A stretch of 24,332 bases of DNA from Candidatus Poseidoniaceae archaeon (GCA_023254445.1 JALRLN010000001.1:10466-34797), one strand, 5' to 3'; counted from the stretch's first letter, positions 16,110 through 24,332 are shown. The notes: generated by a model not told the origin, from the sequence alone. Numbers and translations: made by a program.

Positions 16110-16604
16110 ATGCGGAGGGTCTGCGCCGACGACGAGGCGGTGAGCCCCGTCATCGCGACCGTGCTGCTCCTCGCCATCACTGTGCTCCTCAGCAGCATGG
16201 TGTTCCTCATGTTCCAGGGGGCGTTGACCACCACCGAGAAATCACCTCCACAGGCCACGGCAAGCATCCGAGGGCTTGAGAACGGCTTCCACGTGGTACG
16301 CCTGTCGAGCTTGGATCAAGCGTTGGACCCTGCATTGACGACGTACACGCTTTCAGATCCAAACGGGACGATCATCGAAACAGGCAGGGTGATCGACAGC
16401 GACGTCTACGGCGTGGTCGGCGCCAACGTCACGTTTCACGACCGTGATGCAGGATACTCCGTGACCCAAGGCGATTACCTCGTTGTCGCCTCCGAACGGC
16501 TTGGTGCCGATGCAGGTGGGTGGCGGCTCAAAATGGTCTATTCGCAACTTCAGGACAGTGGCGTGGTGTTGTTCGATGTCCAATTGCCGGCCATCGAAGG
16601 CTGA
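16110..16604 (+). CDS. Archaeal type IV pilin-like protein
   Basis: A 164-residue protein with an archaeal pilin N-terminus (Pilin_N/DUF1628 type). A short charged leader is followed by ADDEAVSPVIATVLLLAI and a hydrophobic helix ending near residue 35. Prepilin peptidase would cut just before the hydrophobic stretch, and the exported part (about 130 residues) is beta-rich. The ATG at 16110 is preferred; an in-frame start at 16077 would add an 11-residue leader. Such proteins are filament subunits or adhesins. The assembly ATPase and platform genes about 5.3 kb upstream are a plausible partner, but no prepilin peptidase is in the window. The stop codon abuts the stop of moaA on the other strand within a shared TGATCA. 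Confidence 0.8.
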   Translation: MRRVCADDEAVSPVIATVLLLAITVLLSSMVFLMFQGALTTTEKSPPQATASIRGLENGFHVVRLSSLDQALDPALTTYTLSDPNGTIIETGRVIDSDVYGVVGANVTFHDRDAGYSVTQGDYLVVASERLGADAGGWRLKMVYSQLQDSGVVLFDVQLPAIEG

Positions 16605-17609
16605 TCAACCACCGATGTACGACATCTCAACGCGACCCGAACGTTCCGCTGACCCATTCCGTTGCTCTGAGTAGGCGTCGTTTCGTCCGCTCCAGATGCT
16701 GAGAATGGCTTGACGCAAATCTTCGGTCGAGGCGCCTTCCCTGACGAGCGGCAACAACGGATGCCCGTCGTTTGAGAAGAGGCAGGTGTACAGCGCACCG
16801 TCTGCGGAAAGGCGGGCCCTGCTGCAGTCCCCACAAAAGGGAGCGGTCACCGAATCGATGCATCCGAAGGTCCACCCTTCCTTGGTGCTCCAGGTGCGCG
16901 CCACGTCGCTCGGGGACGATGGCGTGATGGCGTTCAGTGGGCCGTGCACCTCCTCAATCATGGTACGGACTGCTGCACCAGGGAGCACGGACGCCATGCT
17001 CCAATCGTTCGTGGCGCCAACGTCCATGTATTCGATGAAGCGAACCGTGATGCCTCGTGGCCCGAAGGTGCGGACCAGAGGAACGATGTCTTGCTCGTTG
17101 ACGCCAGCACGCACGACGCAGTTGACCTTGACGCTCAACCCTGCGTCGAGGGCTGCCTCGATGCCCTCCATTGCCGCCTCTGGGCCGTGGTCCACATCTG
17201 CCATGGCGGCATAGACCGACGCATCCATGGCATCGAGCGAAACCGTGACCCGGTCGAGTCCGGCATCTGCCAGTGCCTTTGCTTTCCCAGAGAGCAGCAC
17301 ACCGTTCGTGGTGAGGGCAATATCGGCCTCCGGCACGGCGATACGAAGCATTTCCACGAGACGTTCGAGGTCACGACGCAGCAGCGGCTCCCCTCCGGTG
17401 AGACGAAGTTTGCGCACGCCAAGTGGTGCTGCAGCGACAACAACGTCCCGGATCTCCTCAAAGGTAAGCAAGCCTGATCTCGGAAGAAATTCGTGGTTCG
17501 GCCCAAAGGATTCACGTGGCATGCAGTAGGTGCACCTGAGGTTGCATCGGTCCGTCACAGAGATGCGCAGGTCCCCAAGCGACCGTCCACGAAGGTCGTG
17601 GACGGCCAT
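16605..17609 (-). CDS. moaA: GTP 3',8-cyclase MoaA, radical SAM
   Basis: The first enzyme of molybdenum cofactor synthesis, turning GTP into 3',8-cyclo-7,8-dihydro-GTP, which MoaC then converts to cyclic pyranopterin monophosphate. The radical SAM cluster CNLRCTYC uses Cys22, Cys26 and Cys29. The second, substrate-binding [4Fe-4S] cluster is CGDC followed by a Cys 14 residues on (Cys259, Cys262, Cys276). LTGGEPLLR (about 71-79) is the SAM-binding GGE motif, and the chain ends in SYIGG, the MoaA C-terminal diglycine. The ATG at 17609 gives 334 residues, the normal length; a GTG at 17627 is unsupported. MoaA is alone here, without other Mo-cofactor genes. It is divergent from aroA. Confidence 0.93.
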   Translation of the reverse strand: MAVHDLRGRSLGDLRISVTDRCNLRCTYCMPRESFGPNHEFLPRSGLLTFEEIRDVVVAAAPLGVRKLRLTGGEPLLRRDLERLVEMLRIAVPEADIALTTNGVLLSGKAKALADAGLDRVTVSLDAMDASVYAAMADVDHGPEAAMEGIEAALDAGLSVKVNCVVRAGVNEQDIVPLVRTFGPRGITVRFIEYMDVGATNDWSMASVLPGAAVRTMIEEVHGPLNAITPSSPSDVARTWSTKEGWTFGCIDSVTAPFCGDCSRARLSADGALYTCLFSNDGHPLLPLVREGASTEDLRQAILSIWSGRNDAYSEQRNGSAERSGRVEMSYIGG

Positions 17610-17749
17610 GTGGGAGCGAAACGCCACCCCATCTTGAGGCTGCCTTCAGGCAGAACGAACCTTCATCCCGGCCCTGCCGGTGCTCCATGCGTGGCGCACC
17701 GATGGGCACGGCGGTGGAAAGCGCGTCCTGAGGGCGGGCCTCAAAACCT

Positions 17750-17766
17750 CGTGGAGGTCCTCCACG
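17750..17766. promoter_or_regulatory. Perfect inverted repeat over the aroA start codon
   Basis: CGTGGAGG-T-CCTCCACG is an 8+8 base perfect inverted repeat with a one-base centre, covering the GTG start at 17751. It could be an operator for a dimeric regulator of aroA, or, as RNA, a hairpin hiding the start. It also encodes protein if the GTG is used, so chance cannot be excluded. The rest of the divergent gap 17610-17750 shows only a small hairpin near 17640-17653 and no clear TATA box. Confidence 0.3.
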
Positions 17767-19040
17767 TCGATCCACTCGAAGGGACCATGGACGGGGTCTG
17801 GGCCTTGCCTCCTTCGAAAAGCCATGCCATCCGCTGGCTTATGATGGGGGCGTTGAGCGAGGGTGAACTGCGGTTGAACGGTGCGGCCGGCCTCGGCGAG
17901 GACGCCCGTTCAATGCGTCGTTGCCTGACCCAACTCGGCGTTGAGGTCGTGGACTGCGATGGGGCATGGCAGATGCGGCCTGCTGCGCCGTTCGTGCGCC
18001 CGCCGTCGCTGCTTCATGCCGGCAACTCTGGCACAGCCCTCCGCATGCTCGTGGCGCTTGCCTCCCACCTCGACGTGCCCGTGATGCTCGATGGAGACGC
18101 GTCGCTCCGGCGTCGGGGCGCCGACGACCTTGCACGAGTGCTCCGTGATCAAGGCGTGAAGGTGCGATGCGGTGACGGCCACGAGCGCCTCCCGATGGAG
18201 GTGCGCGGCCCGTGGACGGGAAGCACAGGCCGGGTGGCGGTGCTTCGCAGGGACCGTTCCAGCCAGCCGTACTCGGCACTTCTTCTGAGCAGTCCCTTGG
18301 TGCACGGCGAACATGAGGTGCGGCTCGACGGGGTGGTGCGCAGTTCCCAGCACGCAGCGCTGAGCGAGCGCGTGGCGTCGATGTGCGGCTGGCCGGGAAA
18401 CTTGAGCAAGGACACGCTGTCGCTGTCGCCGTGGACGCCGAGGCCACCAACGGAGGTGACGTTGCCAGGGGATGCATCGATGGCCTCCTTCGCCATGCTC
18501 TACGTGCGCACGGTCGGCGCTCGCTTGTCCTTGGTTGGATGGCCGGACGCTGAGGAGGCCCTCGGTGCGGACATCCTGCACGACCTTGCCCCTGCGCTTG
18601 GGGTTGCATGGGACATGGACGCTCTTGCTCCCGACGACACCACCCGGGAGGTTGACGTGGACCTCTCCTCCGCCAACGACCTCATCTGCCCTCTTGCAGC
18701 GCTGTTGGCGCTCGGAGGTGGCGGCGTGATCCGTGGAGCGCCTCATGCCCGCCACAAGGAATCGGATCGAATTTCGTCCACCGTCGACCTGCTGAACACC
18801 TTCGGCATCGAAGCCACGGCCACCGACGATGGGATGCACGTCAATGGGGGGCAACGTCTGCGCCAGCCAAATTCCGTGGTGAGGACCTTTGGCGACCACC
18901 GGGTGATGATGACGGCCGTTGCGCTGGCAGCGTCCACCGGCGCGACCGTTGAAGGCCCTCGATTGCACAACGTCGCCGATCCAACGTACCTTGACCGCGT
19001 CGCAGGGTTGGGGCTTCGCTGTACGTCAGCGACGGAATGA
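17751..19040 (+). CDS. aroA: 3-phosphoshikimate 1-carboxyvinyltransferase (EPSP synthase)
   Basis: AroA joins phosphoenolpyruvate to shikimate 3-phosphate, the sixth step of the shikimate pathway to aromatic amino acids. With the GTG at 17751 the protein has 429 residues, the usual length. Motifs in order are ALPPSKSHAIR (N-terminal Lys), LLHAGNSGTALRML (PEP-binding NSGT), SSQPYSALLLSSP, LPGDASMASFAMLY, ARHKESDRI (catalytic KESDRI) and TFGDHRVMMTAVAL (DHR). An ATG at 17787 is the alternative start but would remove the first beta strand; a longer frame to 17493 overlaps moaA and lacks homology. It is not clustered with other shikimate genes. Its TGA at 19038-19040 directly abuts the mutL stop on the other strand. 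Confidence 0.92.
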   Translation: MEVLHVDPLEGTMDGVWALPPSKSHAIRWLMMGALSEGELRLNGAAGLGEDARSMRRCLTQLGVEVVDCDGAWQMRPAAPFVRPPSLLHAGNSGTALRMLVALASHLDVPVMLDGDASLRRRGADDLARVLRDQGVKVRCGDGHERLPMEVRGPWTGSTGRVAVLRRDRSSQPYSALLLSSPLVHGEHEVRLDGVVRSSQHAALSERVASMCGWPGNLSKDTLSLSPWTPRPPTEVTLPGDASMASFAMLYVRTVGARLSLVGWPDAEEALGADILHDLAPALGVAWDMDALAPDDTTREVDVDLSSANDLICPLAALLALGGGGVIRGAPHARHKESDRISSTVDLLNTFGIEATATDDGMHVNGGQRLRQPNSVVRTFGDHRVMMTAVALAASTGATVEGPRLHNVADPTYLDRVAGLGLRCTSATE

Positions 19041-20948
19041 TCAGCCTTCACGACCAAAATGCAGGTCGAGGGCGTGACGGTCAAGGCGGAGCGCCGTTGG
19101 TCGTCCATGCACGCAGGCCCATGGGTTTGGAATGCGTCGCATGTCCTCCAACAAGCGTCGCATCTCTGCACGCGTCAGCGGTTGATTGGCCTTGACCGCT
19201 CCCCTGCATGCGGTCATGAACGCGAGATGATCACGCCGGCGTTCGACGGTTTCGAGCGGTGCCCCGTCCTCATCGACGTCCTGAAGGAGGTCGAGAAGGA
19301 AGGCGCCTGCATCGTCCCCAAGCAAGCGCGGTGCTGCCGTGATGCTCCACGTGCCATCGATGAGGTCCAGTTCAAATCCGATGCCTCGCAGACGCTCGGC
19401 CCCGGCGTGGACACGCTCCACGGTGCGTGCATCAAGGTCGAGCGGTATGGGGATGAGGCGCCGCTGGCCCTCCCACAACGCGTCGTCATGCCGCAGCCGT
19501 TCGTATCGGATCCGTTCGTGAAGCGCGTGCTGGTCGATGAGAAGCAACTCTTCTCCTGCTTCCACGAGCATGTACGTTCCAGCGAATTGACCGAGGGGTT
19601 CCATCGGTGGAAGGTCGTTCAATTGTCCATCCAAGGCCGCTTCCTCTGTTGGTCCACACGCTCCCTCACCCGCATGCCGATGGAGGTCCCTCTCGGCTTC
19701 CGACAGGGCCGGTGCAACAGGGTCCGCGTCCAATCCTGGGAGGGTGGACTGCGGAGGAATGGGGGTGTTGTTCCCTCGGGGCGGCGTGATCGTGGGTTCA
19801 ACGACTCGACCGACGCCCGCGGCCTGCGCCCAGGCAGGAGGCGGAGAAGACGGTTCGACATCGACCGAAAGGACCTCCTGACGAACCGAATCCAGTCCGG
19901 ACAACTCAGGGATGGCACCGGCGCTTTCCGGTTTGGTGGCCACGGATTGAAGCGTGTGGGCCACGGAACGCTCGAGGCGTTCCAACACGCGCCATGCGTG
20001 GCGCAAGCGGACCTCACGCTTGGTTGGATGGACGTTGACGTCCACTTCTTCCGCTGGCAGGTTGAGGTGAAGCACCGCGACAGGATGCCGGCCGACCATG
20101 AGTCGGGTTCGGTAGCCCCGTCGGACGGCTTGGAGGAAGGGTCCAGCCGCCACAGGGCGACCGTTCACAAGCACGTGCACGTCATCGGCCTTTCCACGCG
20201 TGATGTCTGGTGCGCTGATCCATCCAGTCCATCGCTCCTCCCCAGGTGCGGCTTCGTCATCGGGAGGAGCGCGTAGCGGAAGCAGTTCACCTGCACGCTG
20301 CCCCAGGAGGTCGTGCAACCGGTCTTCAACCATGTCAACAGGTGGGACATCAAGGGCGACTCGACCGTCCAGTTCGAGCCTGAATCCAACGGCGTGGTGT
20401 GCCATTGCATGGTCCACCACGACGTCCACGATACGAGCGTGCTCGGTCTGAGGCCTGCGCTGAAACGCGAGCCTGGCGGGGACGTTTTCGAAGAGGCGTT
20501 CGACGGTCACGGTCGTGCCTCGTCCACGGCCTCGAGCCTCGACGGGGCTTCGCTTTCCTTCCTGCATGCGGACCTCGGCCCCCTCCATGCCTTCACATCG
20601 GCTGGTGAGGGTGAGGTGGCTCACCACCCCAATGGATGCCAGGGCCTCGCCGCGGAAGCCCATCGTATGGATGGCGGCCAAGTCCTCTTTTCGTGCAAGT
20701 TTGGACGTGGCGTGGCGGTCGAGGGCGAGGCTAAGGTCGTCCGGGAGGATGCCATGACCATCGTCCTCAACGCGAATCAGGTCGAATCCACCGCGTTCGA
20801 TCATCACCTCAATGCTGGAGGCGCCGGCATCGATGCTGTTTTCGACCAGTTCCTTCACGACCTGAGCCGGCCGTTCAACAACCTCGCCGGCAGCGATGTG
20901 GCCAATCGTTAACTCGTCGAGTTGAACGATGCGTGACCGTTCAACCAT
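19041..20948 (-). CDS. mutL: DNA mismatch repair protein MutL with endonuclease motif
   Basis: A 635-residue MutL. The GHKL ATPase domain shows IAAGEVVERPAQVVKEL, NSIDAGA (37-43), DDGHGI and GFRGEAL (97-103). The transducer domain includes DVNVHPTKREVR (303-314). A proline-rich linker follows, then the dimerisation/nuclease domain with DQHALHERIRYE (472-483), fitting DQHA-x2-E-x4-E. Further nuclease-domain motifs ACRGAVKANQP and CVHGRPT are also intact, so this MutL should nick DNA itself, as in organisms lacking MutH. The ATG at 20948 has AGGTGA six bases upstream and overlaps the mutS stop by 8 bases, indicating coupled translation; a start at 20975 is less likely. MutS-MutL of this type in archaea is generally attributed to transfer from bacteria. 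Confidence 0.93.
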   Translation of the reverse strand: MVERSRIVQLDELTIGHIAAGEVVERPAQVVKELVENSIDAGASSIEVMIERGGFDLIRVEDDGHGILPDDLSLALDRHATSKLARKEDLAAIHTMGFRGEALASIGVVSHLTLTSRCEGMEGAEVRMQEGKRSPVEARGRGRGTTVTVERLFENVPARLAFQRRPQTEHARIVDVVVDHAMAHHAVGFRLELDGRVALDVPPVDMVEDRLHDLLGQRAGELLPLRAPPDDEAAPGEERWTGWISAPDITRGKADDVHVLVNGRPVAAGPFLQAVRRGYRTRLMVGRHPVAVLHLNLPAEEVDVNVHPTKREVRLRHAWRVLERLERSVAHTLQSVATKPESAGAIPELSGLDSVRQEVLSVDVEPSSPPPAWAQAAGVGRVVEPTITPPRGNNTPIPPQSTLPGLDADPVAPALSEAERDLHRHAGEGACGPTEEAALDGQLNDLPPMEPLGQFAGTYMLVEAGEELLLIDQHALHERIRYERLRHDDALWEGQRRLIPIPLDLDARTVERVHAGAERLRGIGFELDLIDGTWSITAAPRLLGDDAGAFLLDLLQDVDEDGAPLETVERRRDHLAFMTACRGAVKANQPLTRAEMRRLLEDMRRIPNPWACVHGRPTALRLDRHALDLHFGREG

Positions 20949-23574
20949 CGCGCTCACCTCGGCAGTGTTCGACAAGCGCTCGCAAGACCTCCGCGGCCTC
21001 CCGGGGGCTCAGGTCGTCAGGATCCATCTCCTGCAACCGCGCCAGAACTTCTTCCTCGTGGGGCGGGCGCGGAGGAGGCGCGCTTGCTGGCTTGCTGGCT
21101 CCAAGGTAGGTCAACAGGCTGGCCTGCCCTTGCGCTCGCCTGCTCGGTTGCCCATGAACACCAGCCCGTGCTCCGGTGGCCTGCCCTTCGAGGAAGCGCA
21201 GCAGGTCGCTGGCCCGCTCCACCACATCACGTGGAAGGCCGGCCAAGGCCGCGACCCGGACTCCGTAGGATTCGTCGCACGGGCCGTCGCTGACGGTGTG
21301 CAGGAACCGGAGCCCTTCTTCGGCTTCCGCCACCCCAACAGAGACGTTCACGACGCCGTGCACGTCGTCCTCAAGCCCGATGAGTTGGTGGTAGTGTGTC
21401 GCGAACAAGGTTCTCGCCCCAATTCGCTTTGCGATGTCCTCGGTCACCGCCCATGCAATGGAGAGACCGTCAAAGGTCGATGTGCCCCGTCCAATCTCAT
21501 CCAGCAGGACGAGCGAAGAAGGCGACGCATGCCGAAGGATGTGCGCGACTTCGATCATCTCCATCATGAAGGTCGAACGACCTCGCAGCAGGTCATCGCT
21601 CGCTCCAACGCGGGTGAAGACGCGGTCAACAAGGCCCACCTTCGCTCGGTCGCACGGGACAAAACTGCCACATTGGGCCAAAAGGGTCACCAAGGCCGCC
21701 GTGCGAAGGTACGTCGATTTGCCACCCATGTTGGGTCCAGTGATGAGCAGGAAGCGTCGTTTGCGGTCGAACCGCAGGTTGTTTGGCACGAAGCCCGGTT
21801 CCCGCTCAAGCACGGGGTGCCGTGCGGCTTCGAGCACGAGGTCATCTCCTTCGTCAACAACGGGCCTGCACCACCGTCGTTCCCGCGCCACCACGGCAAA
21901 ACCATGGAGCACGTCAATGCACGCCACCCGGCCCGCAAGGTTCGCCAACGTTCGTGCCTGATCAGCCACGGCTCTGCGTAGGTCAACAAACACGTCGTAT
22001 TCCAACGCCCTTGAACGCGTGACGGCGTTCAAGAGGGCTTGATCCCGCTCGACGAGGTCCGGGGTGATGAACCGGTGACCGTTGGTCATCTGTTGCTTTC
22101 GATGGAAGTCCTCTGGAACTTTGTCGAGGTGGGTGTTGGTCACCTCGATGAACCAGCCGATCTGACGGTTTTGCCTCACTTTGAGGCTCGGGATCTCAAG
22201 ATCGCGGCGGAGGCGTTCCTCGTAGGCCTCGAACCATGCGGTCCCCTCGTCGGCGATGCTTCGGAGGCGGTCCACCTCGTCGTGCACTCCTTCGCGAAGC
22301 AGCCCGCCTTCTCGGACGGACAAGGGGGGGGCATCGACAAGCGTTCGTGCAAGCCGGTCGGCCAACGCCGAGAGGACGTCAAGACCCTCCCCCAAGGCGT
22401 TGAGCAAGCCGTCGTCGGTCTCCTCACAGGCCCGCTGAAGCGCAGGCAATCGGTCCAAGGCAAGCCCCGTCGCCACGAGGTCCCTCGCGTTGGCTCGCCC
22501 GTGCCCGGCCAGCGTGGCCAAGCGCTCAAGGTCCCGCATGCCGGTGAGGGCGGTTCGGACGCCATCCAAGCGGCGGGAGGAACGGCTGAGGGATGCGACG
22601 GCGTCCTGTCGAGCATGAATCGCGTCGAGGTCGGTCAACGGACGAAGAAGCCACGCGCGGAGGCGTCGGCGTCCCATGGCGGTACGGCAACGTCCCACTG
22701 CGGCGACAAGGGAGCCTTCGTGCTCGCCCGCCAAGGTTTGCGTGATCTCAAGGTTTCTCAACGTGGTTCTGTCGAGGACCATCGCGCCGTGTTGATGCGC
22801 GACTTCGAGGTCCGCCAACTCAACGTCAGCATGCAGCACGGTGGAGAGGTAGTCGGTGGCGAGGCCTGCTGCTTCGAGGGCGATGTCTGAACCATCGAGG
22901 TCCAAGTGCCCAAGGTCGGCGACGCCCAGGGCACGCATGAGCCGTTCACGACCGCGTTTTCGGCGTCCGTCATGCTGCGACACCACCACACCGCGAAGTT
23001 CGGCGATGAGGCGGAGGAAGGGTTCCGTTCCGGCGAGGCTCGGGCGAAGGACCACCTCCGATGGTGACCATCTGAGCAGTTCATCGGTCAACATCGACCA
23101 CCGTTCCTCACCGGTGTATTGCATGCATGTTGCCGTGGAGGCCGCAGCGTCCAGCAGGCAAAGGCCGACCTTTCCTTCGCGTTCAACCACGCCGGCCAAC
23201 AAGCTCGCGCGCTCGTCCTGCAACAATCCTTCTTCGTACAACGAGCCCGGCGTGTACACCCGGGTGACGACACGTTCGAGCAAGGTCGCACCTTCTCGAA
23301 GTTCGTCTTCTTGCTCAGCCACGGCCACGGTCCTTCCGGAGGACAGCATCGTCCGTACTTGTTCTTCGAGCTGGTGCCAAGGAAAGCCGGCCATGGGGAT
23401 GGGCGTGCCGGACGACTTGTCCCGCGCGGTCAAGGTCAGTCCGAGGACCTCTGCTCCCACGTGAGCGTCCTCGTGGAACAGTTCGTAGAAATCCCCCATG
23501 CGAAAGAAGAGGACCGACTGAGGATGCGCCGCCTTGATCTCGGCGTGCTGCTCCATCATCGTCCGCTTCGCCAT
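20941..23574 (-). CDS. mutS: DNA mismatch repair protein MutS (MutS1 type)
   Basis: An 877-residue MutS1. The N-terminal mismatch-reading motif is MGDFYELF (Phe-x-Glu at about residues 29-31). Connector, lever and clamp regions follow. The ATPase has GPNMGGKST (613-621), the loop GRSTFMMEM, LLDEIGRGTSTFDG (690-703), and the ATHYHQL histidine. Downstream of the ATPase, at residues 817-824, lies QASLLTYL, which fits the PCNA-interacting box Q-x-x-L-x-x-Y-L in the tail region where bacterial MutS carries a beta-clamp motif. The ATG at 23574, preceded by GGTGGAG, is chosen because the 33 residues upstream (to 23673) lack family features. MutS recognises mismatches and recruits MutL, whose gene overlaps its end. 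Confidence 0.95.
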   Translation of the reverse strand: MAKRTMMEQHAEIKAAHPQSVLFFRMGDFYELFHEDAHVGAEVLGLTLTARDKSSGTPIPMAGFPWHQLEEQVRTMLSSGRTVAVAEQEDELREGATLLERVVTRVYTPGSLYEEGLLQDERASLLAGVVEREGKVGLCLLDAAASTATCMQYTGEERWSMLTDELLRWSPSEVVLRPSLAGTEPFLRLIAELRGVVVSQHDGRRKRGRERLMRALGVADLGHLDLDGSDIALEAAGLATDYLSTVLHADVELADLEVAHQHGAMVLDRTTLRNLEITQTLAGEHEGSLVAAVGRCRTAMGRRRLRAWLLRPLTDLDAIHARQDAVASLSRSSRRLDGVRTALTGMRDLERLATLAGHGRANARDLVATGLALDRLPALQRACEETDDGLLNALGEGLDVLSALADRLARTLVDAPPLSVREGGLLREGVHDEVDRLRSIADEGTAWFEAYEERLRRDLEIPSLKVRQNRQIGWFIEVTNTHLDKVPEDFHRKQQMTNGHRFITPDLVERDQALLNAVTRSRALEYDVFVDLRRAVADQARTLANLAGRVACIDVLHGFAVVARERRWCRPVVDEGDDLVLEAARHPVLEREPGFVPNNLRFDRKRRFLLITGPNMGGKSTYLRTAALVTLLAQCGSFVPCDRAKVGLVDRVFTRVGASDDLLRGRSTFMMEMIEVAHILRHASPSSLVLLDEIGRGTSTFDGLSIAWAVTEDIAKRIGARTLFATHYHQLIGLEDDVHGVVNVSVGVAEAEEGLRFLHTVSDGPCDESYGVRVAALAGLPRDVVERASDLLRFLEGQATGARAGVHGQPSRRAQGQASLLTYLGASKPASAPPPRPPHEEEVLARLQEMDPDDLSPREAAEVLRALVEHCRGERDG

Positions 23575-23642
23575 CGAACTCCACCACGCACAGGCCTCGT
23601 ACACCCCGACGAGGGCACATGAAGGTGGCGAAGGCCAAGGTG

Positions 23643-24332
23643 TCAATCGAGCGACCTTCGGGCCTCGGCCCACCAGGATGCGCCCACACCAACGAGCGAA
23701 ATGACGCCCACGAGCAAGAAGAGCATGTTCAGGAAACCTCGTCCGCTCAGGACGGACGCCTCAATGCCCATGTCGATGTCCACTCCCTGAAGCGTACCGT
23801 TCTCGTCTGGACCGAACAACAGCCATGTGGAGGTGGTGCTCGTGCTCACTTCAACCTGGATTCCCAATGGCGTGGGCATGCTTCGCACGTCCGTACCTGT
23901 TCCGTCCCAGACGACGACCGTGGTGCTGTCCGCAGCCCCAATCAACCACACTTGGCCTTCAGCGTCAACGGCCGCTGCAAGGGACGGCACGTTCAGGAAG
24001 GTGCGGGAACCGCTGCTGTCGAGAAGCATCGCTCCTTGGCGGGTGGCGAGGACCACCTCCTCGGCATTTCGGGGGAGCAGCGTGTGGAGGTACCCCTCGG
24101 GCCCATCGACGCTGCCAACGTCAAGCGACAGCGTTCCTGCATCGTTCGACAAGAACGAAACCACGCTGACCACGTCCGGCGTGGCGGGGTTGCTTCCATC
24201 CAACATGCGCCATCCCGCGGCCAACACCTGGCCGGATTCGGTCACCTCGAGGTCGGTCCACGTGACGCCCTCAGGCGCGCTCAGGCTGGTGAAGTTGCCC
24301 TCAAGACCATCGAAGGCCACGATGCCCGTGGA
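23643..24332 (-). CDS. Membrane-anchored, probably beta-propeller protein, 5' end beyond window
   Basis: The frame is open to the right edge, so the N-terminus is missing; about 229 residues are seen. Short strand-turn repeats with VDAEGQVWLIGAAD-, TESGQVLAAGW- and LATRQGAMLLDSSG-like units suggest a beta-propeller or similar repeat fold exposed outside the cell. A C-terminal hydrophobic helix (FLNMLFLLVGVISLVGVGA) is followed by a short tail WWAEARRSLD with two arginines, so the protein should be anchored with its C-terminus in the cytoplasm. No cysteine or catalytic motif is seen. Function is unknown; surface proteins of this type are common in marine archaea. It lies 68 bases upstream of mutS on the same strand. 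Confidence 0.65.
   Translation of the reverse strand, partial: STGIVAFDGLEGNFTSLSAPEGVTWTDLEVTESGQVLAAGWRMLDGSNPATPDVVSVVSFLSNDAGTLSLDVGSVDGPEGYLHTLLPRNAEEVVLATRQGAMLLDSSGSRTFLNVPSLAAAVDAEGQVWLIGAADSTTVVVWDGTGTDVRSMPTPLGIQVEVSTSTTSTWLLFGPDENGTLQGVDIDMGIEASVLSGRGFLNMLFLLVGVISLVGVGASWWAEARRSLD

Noticed and set aside
17640..17653. CTGCC-TTCA-GGCAG hairpin in the moaA-aroA gap.
   Set aside because: Only five base pairs and no poly-T; expected by chance in GC-rich DNA.
17493..17750. Upstream extension of aroA by 86 codons.
   Set aside because: It overlaps the moaA start on the other strand, is Arg/Pro-rich, and lies outside the EPSP synthase domain.

Overview
The window is a gene-dense, visibly GC-rich stretch of archaeal chromosome. 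Archaeal markers are a Hel308-type helicase, the KEOPS subunit Cgi121, a multi-OB replication protein A with its RPA-associated partner, polyprenyl diphosphate synthase plus geranylgeranyl reductase for ether lipids, and an archaeal class III-signal pilin. Among them sits a complete bacterial-type MutS-MutL pair. This mix suits a euryarchaeon of the Thermoplasmatota side, with marine Poseidoniia (Marine Group II) as my best guess. There is no rRNA gene to fix this, so the taxon is inference.

Layout. 1-118: a short minus-strand coding fragment with different codon habits, apparently foreign to its neighbour; the window edge looks chimeric or rearranged. 106-4991 (+): the C-terminal part of Hel308, Cgi121, and the TldD and TldE/PmbA metalloprotease pair. 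5193-10809 (+): a tightly packed run of RPA, RPA-associated protein, an unrecognised 120-residue protein, two single-domain GspF/T2SF membrane proteins (TadC-like and TadB-like), and a TadA/CpaF/FlaI-type ATPase. 10816-13851 (-): a protein with three SAP-like motifs, and a hydroxymethylbilane-synthase-fold protein that has lost every catalytic residue I could align. 13919-16604 (+): polyprenyl diphosphate synthase, geranylgeranyl reductase and a type IV pilin. 16605-17609 (-): MoaA. 17751-19040 (+): EPSP synthase (AroA). 19041-23574 (-): MutL and MutS with overlapping ends. 23643-24332 (-): a membrane-anchored, probably beta-propeller protein, cut by the window edge.

How the genes work together. 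The motor ATPase and two platform proteins would assemble a type IV filament, and the pilin at 16110 is a plausible subunit. Co-linearity of this motor with single-stranded-DNA-binding proteins is the most suggestive arrangement in the window and raises, without proving, a DNA-uptake role. The prenyl synthase and reductase make and saturate archaeal lipid chains. MutS and MutL form a mismatch-repair pair, and the MutS tail carries what reads as an archaeal PCNA-binding box.

Intergenic space is very small. Two convergent gene pairs end on a shared TGATCA in which both stop codons abut. The longest gene-free stretches are about 200 bases (4992-5192), holding two hairpins, and 141 bases (17610-17750). 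No tRNA, rRNA, CRISPR array or insertion sequence was seen. The strongest unusual items are the HemC-like apparent pseudoenzyme, the RPA-pilus gene run, the MutS PIP-box and the junction at the left edge.
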